Source: Helicobacteraceae bacterium
GTDB taxonomy: Bacteria; Campylobacterota; Campylobacteria; Campylobacterales; SZUA-545
Direction: 5' to 3'
Assembly: GCA_031276985.1 (NCBI GenBank)
Contig: JAISMA010000154.1
Span: forward strand, 1-12,759
DNA length: 12,759 bases
Below, in pieces: positions 7,098-12,759 of this stretch (its first letter is position 1; each line of letters opens with the position of its first letter). Made by a program: the position numbers and the translations under genes. The notes beneath the pieces were generated by a model, which saw nothing but the letters and a program-made list of their open reading frames with translations, was not told the DNA's origin and searched no databases.

Positions 7098-7136
7098 ATG
7101 GCGTACGTCAACGAAAAGGCGACCAAAGAGGATTAA
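7098..7136 (+). CDS. Possible 12-codon peptide or gene remnant
   Basis: ATG 7098 follows a strong GGAGAGGG (7082-7089) at 8 nt and encodes only MAYVNEKATKED before TAA. It ends 3 nt before the next ATG (7140), whose own ribosome-binding site lies inside it, so the two would be translationally coupled. An in-frame ATG at 7080 would add six residues. It may be a genuine tiny leader ORF or the surviving 5' end of a lost gene; I do not recognise the peptide. Confidence 0.3.
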   Translation: MAYVNEKATKED

Positions 7137-7139
7137 CAA

Positions 7140-7826
7140 ATGAAAAACGCAATAAAAAAGACTCTTAAAGTAACCATTATATCAATCGCTATTATTGGCG
7201 TTTTGTTTCTTATAATGTCGCGATTCTTTGATTTCACTTCGTCTTTGATACACAGCGGCAAAATTAACCTTGCCGAAAAAGGGGTCGTATATGTTTGAAT
7301 CTTCAAAAGTCGACGCGACATATGCAAAATTAACCTTGCCGAAAAAGGGGTCGTATATGCGTATTTATTCAAGCTCGGTTTCCAACTGCGCAAAATTAAC
7401 CTTGCCGAAAAAGGGGTCGTATATGAAACCGATATAAAAATTTCTAAACAAGAGAAACTCTATGATTTTTCTTTCAAATTTATCACGGCGGAATCTGAAC
7501 TATATGTTGAAAACTCAGATGGTCGTCAAATGTTAGAATTCCTAGATGGGAAAGCGGGGAATAGAGGCGGCGTTACGATACCTGTCAAACTAGCCATATA
7601 TAGGTTAGACAAAGATAAAACCAGAGTAGTAAAAGTATGGATTGACAATCAAACATACAATACGACTGGGAAACACGCTGCGGGGATCAACTATATCGAG
7701 CGGCGGATAGCAAGTCATATTTTAGTTCCAGGCGTTTATCATGTTAGGCTTGAAACAATGGAAGATATATCTTTTCTAAAAGGAAGAGAGATATATCTCG
7801 AGATTAGAGAATGGCGAGTCAAATAA
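7140..7826 (+). pseudogene. Membrane-anchored DUF5625-like protein, split by a CRISPR-like insertion
   Basis: ATG 7140 (AGAGGA upstream) begins a protein with a membrane anchor or uncleaved signal (TIISIAIIGVLFLIMS, about 12-27). The frame stops at TGA 7296-7298, giving a 52-aa product. The same frame resumes beyond a 132-bp insertion and runs to TAA at 7824-7826. Joining the two parts across one copy of the 36-bp repeat gives SGKINLAEKGVVYETDIKI, then a beta-rich domain with GGVTIPVKLAIYRL and LVPGVYHVRLETMEDI. From memory this resembles the DUF5625 family (extracytoplasmic, unknown function); that name is tentative. The insertion is 44 codons long and keeps frame; the only blocking codon is the TGA in spacer 1. 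The first in-frame ATG after it is at 7530, leaving a 98-residue C-terminal piece without an anchor. Flanking ORFs are tiny, so this is accessory DNA. Confidence 0.75.
7258..7425. CRISPR. CRISPR-like mini-array (three 36-bp repeats, two 30-bp spacers) inside a gene
   Basis: Three identical 36-bp repeats lie at 7258-7293, 7324-7359 and 7390-7425, an exact 66-bp period. Each begins GCAAAATTAACC and ends GGGGTCGTATATG. The bases just outside differ on both sides in all three copies (G, T, C before; T, C, A after), so 36 bp is the exact repeat length. Spacers at 7294-7323 and 7360-7389 are both exactly 30 bp and match at only about 11 of 30 positions. A 36/30 geometry is that of type II arrays, including type II-C of Campylobacter. 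The repeat is not a free-standing array unit: it encodes KINLAEKGVVY of the surrounding gene, and removing two repeat-spacer units restores that gene. No cas gene, leader or tracrRNA is in the window. I read it as off-target spacer integration; a canonical array is unlikely. Confidence 0.6.
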
Positions 7827-7838
7827 TAAGGAGTAGCA

Positions 7839-7931
7839 ATGTACGCATTGACAATTAAAATTGCCGCGGCAGGCGCTCTTGTGAAGCGAAACGAAGAAAC
7901 AACAAAATCCGCAAACTTTCAACGATCTTAA
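7839..7931 (+). CDS. Small ORF of 30 codons, unknown
   Basis: ATG 7839 has a good AAGGAG 5 nt upstream and lies 12 bp after the end of the split gene. It encodes 30 residues beginning MYALTIKIAAAGALVK and ends at TAA 7929-7931, immediately before a palindromic region. The start is slightly hydrophobic, then charged. It may be a short peptide, or the 5' stump of a gene cut off when the repeat-rich region arose. I do not recognise it. Confidence 0.3.
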   Translation: MYALTIKIAAAGALVKRNEETTKSANFQRS

Positions 7932-7938
7932 AAATATA

Positions 7939-7965
7939 GCCGCTTGCTTGCAAGCGCAAGGCGGC
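7939..7965. repeat. Bulged palindrome after the small ORF
   Basis: GCCGC-TTGC (7939-7947) pairs with GCAA-GCGGC (7956-7965, one bulged G at 7960) around the loop TTGCAAGC. It follows a stop codon by 7 bp and could end transcripts, but no T-run follows. It is the first of a cluster of palindromes. Confidence 0.45.
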
Positions 7966-8036
7966 GGGAATCTAGTATTAAGACATTCGCGGATCAAATG
8001 TCCATTCGTAAGCGCTTATCATTGCTTCGCGATGTT

Positions 8037-8064
8037 TGGATTCCCGCCTTCGCGGGCATGACGG
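8037..8064. repeat. REP-like palindrome (WIPAFAGMT type)
   Basis: TGGATTCCCGCCTTCGCGGG followed by CATGACGG. The stem CCCGC/GCGGG (8043-8047 with 8052-8056) has a CTTC loop. Translation in one frame gives WIPAFAGMT, a familiar spurious peptide from intergenic palindromes in many proteobacterial genomes. Confidence 0.7.
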
Positions 8065-8108
8065 TAAGTTTACGCGAAGGGTTTTATGACGATTTCGGGA
8101 TTATTTTT

Positions 8109-8174
8109 TGGATACCCGCTTTCCTCCGCGTATGCGCTTCCTGCGGAAACGGGCGTTTCGTCGCGGGCATGACG
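8109..8174. repeat. Second REP-like copy with an internal hairpin
   Basis: It begins TGGATACCCGC and ends CGCGGGCATGACG like the preceding element, but the centre is enlarged to about 40 bp, with its own stem TTTCCTCCGC/GCGGAAA. It looks like one palindrome nested in another. Confidence 0.55.
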
Positions 8175-8184
8175 AGGGACGCGG

Positions 8185-8206
8185 ATTCTGCGACTTCGCG
8201 CAGAAT
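8185..8206. repeat. Perfect 8-bp stem palindrome
   Basis: ATTCTGCG (8185-8192) pairs with CGCAGAAT (8199-8206) over the loop ACTTCG and is followed by GACGG, the tail shared with the neighbouring elements. A further GGAATGACG tail fragment lies at 8220-8228. Confidence 0.65.
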
Positions 8207-8266
8207 GACGGAAAGCGTTGGAATGACGTAAATGCTGGATTTTTGCAAAAAATGAAAGCAAACAAC

Positions 8267-8480
8267 AACGCGACGGATTAGACAAGAAGCGGAAACGACG
8301 CGCGGAACGCTTTGCGCCGTTTAACGCGGGAATGGCGGGATAATGCGATCCGATTACGCGGGTTTTTGCGGCGAATGTCGATAAACGGGCAAGCGGCGGG
8401 ATCGGCGGCGCAGAATGTAACGCAATTCGATCGCGCGGTTTGCGGCGACCGCGGATAAGCGGGCAATAGGCGCAATCAAT
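8267..8480. repeat. Degenerate ~77-bp tandem repeat, about three units
   Basis: Units start near 8267, at 8341 and at 8418. Units two and three align from TAATGCGATCCGATTACGCG / TAACGCAATTCGATCGCG through TTTGCGGCGA, GATAA and GGGCAA, with roughly three quarters of positions equal by eye. The first unit matches at its ends (GCGACGGATTA; TTTAACGCGGGAATGGCGGG). No coding signal was seen. It may be old tandem duplications or a decayed element. Confidence 0.5.
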
Positions 8481-8491
8481 AGCGACAAACG

Positions 8492-9511
8492 TTAGCCGAT
8501 TTCCTTGTACATGCTATCGCGCTCGATTGGCGTAAAACCCGCGCTGGTAATCAGATCGCGCATTAGCTTTTCATTAACGCCGTCTTTGCTGTCCGCGCCC
8601 GCCGCGCTGTTGATCGATTCGCGCTCGATCGTGCCGTCCATATCGTCCGCGCCAAACTCCTGCGCCACCAAAGCGAGATTCAGCGTCAAACCCACCCAAT
8701 ATGCTTTGATGTGCGGCACGTTATCCAAAATAATGCGACTAATCGCGATCGTTTTGAGTATCTCTTCGGAATCAAGCGGCTTTTTCACGTCCAAAAAGTT
8801 GTTTTTCGTCTGGTAAAGCAGCGGAATAAAGGCGTTGAATCCGCCCGTTTTTTTCTGCAAAGCGCGCAGTCTAAGCAGATGATCGACGCGGTGCGCGCGC
8901 GTTTCTATATGCCCAAATAGCATGGAAGCGTTGCTTTTGCGCCCGCGCCCGTGCCACAGCTCATGGATAAGTAGCCAATTGGCGGATTTCACCTTGCCGT
9001 CGCAAATTTGCGCGCGCAACTTTTCGTCGAAAATCTCCGCGCCGCCGCCCGGCATGCTATCCACTCCGCTTGCGATCATGCGATCTAAAATCTCGTCGAA
9101 ATCGATAGCGTACGTCCTTGATAAAAAATCCACTTCCGCCGCCGTCATCGCCTTTAGGTGAATGCCGATCGCCGCTTTTTTGATCGCTTTGAACATCTCA
9201 AAATACCAATCCAGCCCCAGCTTTTTGTTGTGCGCGCCGACGACGTGAACCTCTTTCGCGCCTCTAGCTTGCGCTTTGACGGCGGTTTGCGCGATCTCGT
9301 CGATACTCATCGTATATGGATGCGGATTCTTGCGGTGCGCGGAAAATCCGCAGAAAAGACAGCGATCTGAACAGATATTCGTGGGGTTTATATGGCGGTT
9401 GCGATTGTAAAAAACCTTGTCGCCGTGATATTTGCGCCGTATTTCGTTTGCGCGCGCGCCAAGCTCGAACAGCTCCAGATCGTATAGTTTTAACGCCTCG
9501 TTTAGTTGCAT
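8492..9511 (-). CDS. mqnE: Aminofutalosine synthase MqnE (radical SAM)
   Basis: MqnE is the radical SAM enzyme that joins the carboxyvinyl-oxybenzoate product of MqnA to S-adenosylmethionine to form aminofutalosine, in the futalosine route to menaquinone. The 339-aa protein has the iron-sulfur motif C47-SDR-C51-LF-C54 (preceded by NPTNI), the segment EVHVVGAHN (87-95), PGGGAEIFDEKLR (154-166), SNASMLFGHIET (193-204) and GADDMDGTIE (287-296). The GADDxDGT segment favours MqnE over its paralogue MqnC. The ATG at 9511 has GGAG upstream, and a TACAAT box lies 24 nt before it. It is divergent from the secreted-protein gene to its right and is not next to other mqn genes here. Campylobacterota generally use this pathway, which fits the presumed host. 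Confidence 0.93.
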   Translation of the reverse strand: MQLNEALKLYDLELFELGARANEIRRKYHGDKVFYNRNRHINPTNICSDRCLFCGFSAHRKNPHPYTMSIDEIAQTAVKAQARGAKEVHVVGAHNKKLGLDWYFEMFKAIKKAAIGIHLKAMTAAEVDFLSRTYAIDFDEILDRMIASGVDSMPGGGAEIFDEKLRAQICDGKVKSANWLLIHELWHGRGRKSNASMLFGHIETRAHRVDHLLRLRALQKKTGGFNAFIPLLYQTKNNFLDVKKPLDSEEILKTIAISRIILDNVPHIKAYWVGLTLNLALVAQEFGADDMDGTIERESINSAAGADSKDGVNEKLMRDLITSAGFTPIERDSMYKEIG

Positions 9512-9534
9512 TTTTTCTCCGTTTTTGGTCGTTT

Positions 9535-9540
9535 ATTGTA
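9535..9540 (-). promoter_or_regulatory. -10 box for mqnE
   Basis: On the minus strand GGCTACAAT places TACAAT 24 nt before the mqnE ATG. The adjacent plus-strand promoter begins less than 50 bp away, so the two genes share a short divergent control region of about 100 bp. Confidence 0.45.
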
Positions 9541-9583
9541 GCCTCTGTTTGGTTTTGCGGCGCGATGACTTGCGGCGCAAGGC

Positions 9584-9589
9584 TATAAT
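9584..9589 (+). promoter_or_regulatory. -10 box for the secreted-protein gene
   Basis: GGCTATAAT gives a perfect TATAAT hexamer, 26 nt before ATG 9615 and upstream of the AAGGAG at 9604-9609. No -35 hexamer lies at 16-18 bp spacing. Confidence 0.55.
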
Positions 9590-9614
9590 AACGCAAAAAT
9601 TGCAAGGAGTAATT

Positions 9615-10391
9615 ATGAAACGGGTGTTGACTAAATTGGCGGTTTTAACGGCGCTGGCAGTTTTTGCGATTGGCGCGGAAAATACGCCGAAGGGTTTAAG
9701 CAAAGAGCGGACGGTTTTGCTTAACGATCGCGGTATGGCGCAATACAGGGAATTAGCGCCGATGAATGTCGACGAGCTTTCGCGCTACGATTTCGCGTCG
9801 ATTTTTGGAGAGCAAGACGGCTTTGGATGCTATCTTGCGTATATCGGCGATAATTTTCAGCGGCTACATATCGTATTTGATGAAATAGCAAAGATCGCGC
9901 CGCTTAAATACGCCGCAAAAGGACAGACAATGGTCAAAGGAAACTATAACGATTTTGGCGGCGAAATTACGATCGATAAAGCGTATAGATACAAAGAGTT
10001 TAGCGAAGGATTGGATGGCGAAATGATAGGTAAAATTGCCGATCAGGGCGTTATATTCGCCAAAGTAACTCTGCGCGAAAACGATAAACAAAAAGGAAGC
10101 GGCGTTTTCAAAGGCGATCTGATGACAACGTGGTATATCGACGCGGATAAAACCTTGCGATACGACGATATAGATAGCCATTCGGACAATTACGCAAACA
10201 ATCAATTTTTGGGCGTTTGGACAAGCTATAAAACAAGCGCGCAAAAGCGCGTCGCTTGGGGGCAAGCTCGAATACCGCAAAGCAGAGGTTTTGATATTGG
10301 CGCGGGCGATTTTAGCGTCGATCGAAAATACCTAAAAAACGGCTGGAATGAACATGATTTGTGCGGCGGCGTTACATGGCGCAAAAAGTAG
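9615..10391 (+). CDS. Secreted protein of unknown function
   Basis: ATG 9615 has AAGGAG 5 nt upstream and a TATAAT box, which clearly marks the start; an in-frame ATG at 9432 would run antisense through mqnE. The 258-aa protein has a classical signal peptide: MKR, a hydrophobic core LAVLTALAVFAI, then a likely cleavage after GA before ENTPKG. The mature part is polar and looks beta-rich, with LGVWTSYKTSAQKRVAWGQA (about 197-216) and two cysteines (in GFGCYLAY and DLCGGV) that could form a disulfide in the periplasm. I see no lipobox, enzyme motif or membrane segment, and I do not recognise the family. The next gene starts 32 bp downstream on the same strand and may be cotranscribed. Confidence 0.8.
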   Translation: MKRVLTKLAVLTALAVFAIGAENTPKGLSKERTVLLNDRGMAQYRELAPMNVDELSRYDFASIFGEQDGFGCYLAYIGDNFQRLHIVFDEIAKIAPLKYAAKGQTMVKGNYNDFGGEITIDKAYRYKEFSEGLDGEMIGKIADQGVIFAKVTLRENDKQKGSGVFKGDLMTTWYIDADKTLRYDDIDSHSDNYANNQFLGVWTSYKTSAQKRVAWGQARIPQSRGFDIGAGDFSVDRKYLKNGWNEHDLCGGVTWRKK

Positions 10392-10423
10392 CGCGATCAA
10401 ACGACCGATCATAAGGTAAAAAG

Positions 10424-12759
10424 TTGCGGTTAGGTTTTGCGGAAAAATTAGAGAAGCTAATCGCGCAAAACGCGGAAGATTTCACAATTTCAAGGCTTTT
10501 CAAAGAGGAGCGAACCGCATATTACGACGCGCTTTACAGCCGTTTTTCGCCCTCGCATCCGCGCGCGTTTTTGGTGTGGCACGCAAGGGCGATGGAGGAG
10601 TTTATCGCCGCGTTTTACCGCTACGTGTTGCGCGGGCATTTTGGCGATTACGCGCCGCCGTTTAGCGCGTTGCCGATCGCGTTTATCGCGCTGGGCAGTT
10701 TCGGCAGAGAGCAGTGCGCGCCGTATTCCGACGTGGATTTGATGATTGTTTACAAGGAGATCGCGGGATACAACATCAAACCGCTGATCGAGCGCGTGCT
10801 GTATTTGGCGTGGGATTCGGGCTTTCATCTGGGGCATCGCGTGCATGAGCTTGGCGAATTGGAAGCGGCGGCAAGCGGCGATATTACGATCAAAACCGCC
10901 ATGCTTGAAGGGCGATTTTTTTGCGGATCGCGCCTGCTGAACGTGGAGATCGAAAGCAAGCTGAACAAAATTCGCCTTAGCGATCAGAGCGAATATATCG
11001 CGCAAAAACTCAACGAATACAATCTGCGCCGCGCCAAAAATCCAATCGCTATGGAGCCCGACGTGAAAGAAAGCGCGGGCGGGCTGCGCGACGCAAACGC
11101 GCTGTTTTGGGCGGCGCGGGCGCTTTACGGCGTTAGTTCCACGAAGGATCTTGCGGGATCGATTATCGACGACGAGGATTACAGGGAGTTTCATCAGGCG
11201 CTGGAATCGCTCTATCGCGTTCGTATCGCGCTTCATCTCATCGCCAAAAAAAAGTCCGATACGTTGCTGTTTCAGTATCAGCGCGAGGTTGCGATTATGC
11301 TGGGCTACGAGGACACCAAGACCCGCAAAGCCGAGCGATTTTTACTTCAGCGAGTTTTAAGCGCGTTAAAAACGGTCAGCCGACATTGCGAATACTATCT
11401 GGCGAAACTAACGCGATCAAAGCCAAAACCAAACGCGATCGCCGCGTCTTTTGACGAGCGCGCCGCGCTCAAAGACCTAACGCGCCGCGCCGCGCTTGCG
11501 CCGATCGGAGCGGATTACGACATTTCGTTTGCTATGGCTTTGCGCCGCGCCGAAGGTTTGCGGCTGGGATCGTCGACAAGACGGACGATTAGGGCGATTT
11601 TCGATCGCGCCGACTGCTACAAGATCGTCGCCGTTTTTGACGTAGCCGATCGGCTTGAAACGCTGTTGCCGCCGCTTAAAGGCGTGATCAATCTGGCGCA
11701 GTTTGACGGCTATCACACCCGCCCCGTAGACGAGCATTCGATTTTGACGTTGAAAAATATGTGCCTTCTTGAAGGCGAGCTTAAAGAGCTTTTTGGCGCG
11801 TTAAGCGGCGAGGAGCAGGCGCTGCTTCGGCTGACGGCGCTACTGCATGATTGCGGCAAGGGCGGCGCGCGCGATCACAGCGAGGCGGGCGCGTTAAGAT
11901 TTCGCGGTTTTGCCAAAGCGCTGGGTTTTCGCGCCGATTTGACCGAGCGCGGAATGCTGCTTATCAGAACGCACACTTTGATGAACGCCGTCGCCAGATC
12001 GCGGGATATTTACAGCGATCGCGTCGTATTCGCGTTTGCTTCGAGGCTTGGAACAAAACCGCTTGTAACCATGCTCTATCTGCTAACCATTTGCGATATG
12101 AGCGCGGTCGCTTCGGGCGTTTATACGCCGTTTGCCGCCGAGTTGTTGCGCGAGTTATATATTAGAGCGATCGACGCGCTGGATAAAAGCGATCAGATCG
12201 ACGAAGCGGCGACGCGCATTCGCAAGGAAAAACAACTGCTTTCATACGACGGTTTTACGGCGCTACCTTTTGCGTTGCAGCGGCGAATTTTGGGCATAGA
12301 TTCCGCGCTGTTTTTTTTGAAGTACAAGCCTATGGAAATTGTTGAATTCGCCCGCCGCGCCGCCGCGACCAATCGCGTTAGTTTCACGGCGATCGGCGCA
12401 AGCTCTTTGACGCTGGAAGTAATTAGCAAAGTTCCGTTTAATCTAGGCTGGCTACTTGGTAAATTAAGCCGATTCGACTTGGGAGCAATGGATATATTTA
12501 AGCTATTTGACGGCGCAAAAATGTTTAGAATGTTTTTTCGCAAACCCTACGACGAGCCGATCGGAGCGCTGGCGCAACTCGTGGAAAACGCGCTGGATAT
12601 GAATAGGGCGATGAAATACGCCCGCCCAATCATTAAGAAAAAGGAGATCGAGATCGATTGCGATCACTCGCCGACCTATGCGCGAATGAGTTTAGACGCG
12701 CCCGATCAGCAGGGGTTAATGGCGTTTATTATCGACGTATTCGATCGGCGCGGAATAGA
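10424..12759 (+). CDS. glnD: GlnD-type nucleotidyltransferase/HD protein, 3' end outside window
   Basis: GlnD-type enzymes attach UMP to, and remove it from, the nitrogen signal protein PII in response to glutamine. The frame is open from 10424 to the window edge (778 codons). The nucleotidyltransferase motif GSFGREQCAPYSDVDLMIV (91-109) carries the GS and DxD metal-binding residues. Next is the helical GlnD region with MEPDVKESAGGLRD (the conserved KxGxGGLRD-like stretch). The HD domain has DEHS (His438), LLHDCGKGG (His475, Asp476) and DHSEAGA (Asp484). An ACT domain starts near residue 755 (YARMSLDAPDQQGLMAFIID) and is cut by the window end. The start is TTG 10424: AAGG lies 7 nt upstream, an in-frame stop is at 10412, and no ATG precedes residue 57. 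Full-length relatives are about 830-890 aa, so a second ACT domain is probably missing. Whether PII is the target here is inferred. Confidence 0.88.
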   Translation, partial: MRLGFAEKLEKLIAQNAEDFTISRLFKEERTAYYDALYSRFSPSHPRAFLVWHARAMEEFIAAFYRYVLRGHFGDYAPPFSALPIAFIALGSFGREQCAPYSDVDLMIVYKEIAGYNIKPLIERVLYLAWDSGFHLGHRVHELGELEAAASGDITIKTAMLEGRFFCGSRLLNVEIESKLNKIRLSDQSEYIAQKLNEYNLRRAKNPIAMEPDVKESAGGLRDANALFWAARALYGVSSTKDLAGSIIDDEDYREFHQALESLYRVRIALHLIAKKKSDTLLFQYQREVAIMLGYEDTKTRKAERFLLQRVLSALKTVSRHCEYYLAKLTRSKPKPNAIAASFDERAALKDLTRRAALAPIGADYDISFAMALRRAEGLRLGSSTRRTIRAIFDRADCYKIVAVFDVADRLETLLPPLKGVINLAQFDGYHTRPVDEHSILTLKNMCLLEGELKELFGALSGEEQALLRLTALLHDCGKGGARDHSEAGALRFRGFAKALGFRADLTERGMLLIRTHTLMNAVARSRDIYSDRVVFAFASRLGTKPLVTMLYLLTICDMSAVASGVYTPFAAELLRELYIRAIDALDKSDQIDEAATRIRKEKQLLSYDGFTALPFALQRRILGIDSALFFLKYKPMEIVEFARRAAATNRVSFTAIGASSLTLEVISKVPFNLGWLLGKLSRFDLGAMDIFKLFDGAKMFRMFFRKPYDEPIGALAQLVENALDMNRAMKYARPIIKKKEIEIDCDHSPTYARMSLDAPDQQGLMAFIIDVFDRRGI

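Larger units (their letters stand above)
7932..8491. other. 560-bp non-coding, repeat-rich interval
   Basis: No credible gene was found on either strand. A frame at 7944-8231 that contains WIPAFAGMT is a translated REP-type palindrome. The left half carries several palindromes ending in ATGACG, and the right half carries a degenerate tandem repeat of about 77 bp. Both are listed separately. Confidence 0.7.

Noticed and set aside
7296..7298. TGA read as an amino acid to keep the split gene intact
   Set aside because: TGA is used as the real stop for flgA and cheR in this window, so recoding is unlikely.
7133..7393. Minus-strand frame with a peptide repeated twice (YTTPFSARLIL)
   Set aside because: It is the antisense reading of the 36-bp repeats and the split gene. 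There is no start signal, and the sense strand gives a better protein.
7258..7425. Ordinary minisatellite or protein-repeat expansion
   Set aside because: The 30-bp segments between repeats are unrelated to each other, while the 36-bp parts are identical. Tandem duplication would have kept the whole 66-bp unit similar.
7944..8231. 95-aa reading frame with WIPAFAGMT motifs
   Set aside because: The motif is a translated REP-type palindrome. The frame has no good ribosome-binding site and its sequence is fully explained by repeats.
10490..11236. 248-aa minus-strand frame
   Set aside because: It is antisense to glnD, whose nucleotidyltransferase motifs lie on the plus strand.

Overview
The window looks like chromosome from a Campylobacterota (epsilonproteobacterial) member. 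This rests on flgA followed directly by ubiX, a futalosine-pathway mqnE, a CheR/CheD/CheB chemotaxis-adaptation operon, and promoters showing a TACAAT/TATAAT -10 box without a clear -35 box. Base composition is much less AT-rich than in the familiar Campylobacter species, and GATCGC is strongly over-represented, so an uncultured or host-associated lineage is plausible. That placement is inference; no 16S gene is present.

Layout, left to right. The 3' end of a TPR-repeat protein (1-177) faces a minus-strand tRNA-Leu(CAA). A plus-strand block follows: flgA and ubiX (4-bp overlap), then a YbiT-type ABC-F ATPase. Next is a tight chemotaxis operon: cheR, a histidine-kinase-like protein without the phosphoacceptor histidine, cheD (TTG start) and cheB (degenerate receiver domain). 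A tRNA-Met(CAU) closes this half.

The accessory segment is about 6990-8490. It holds a small membrane-anchored, DUF5625-like gene split by a perfect mini-array of three identical 36-bp repeats with two unrelated 30-bp spacers (7258-7425). The repeat is the host gene's own sequence (KINLAEKGVVY), and deleting 132 bp (two repeat-spacer units) restores one continuous reading frame. This is what off-target, CRISPR-type spacer integration would leave behind, in effect a new CRISPR-like locus inside a gene. It is the most interesting object in the window. After it comes a ~560-bp non-coding stretch with REP-like palindromes and a degenerate ~77-bp tandem repeat.

The right part contains mqnE (minus strand, menaquinone synthesis by the futalosine route), a divergent secreted protein of unknown function, and the start of a GlnD-type nucleotidyltransferase/HD protein that runs off the window end.

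Functionally, the best-connected genes are the chemotaxis adaptation enzymes: CheR methylates receptors, CheB demethylates and deamidates them, and CheD deamidates them. They are joined by an ATP-binding pseudo-kinase. No cheA, cheW, cheY or receptor gene is present. flgA fits the motile lifestyle, and UbiX and MqnE serve prenylated-flavin and quinone metabolism.
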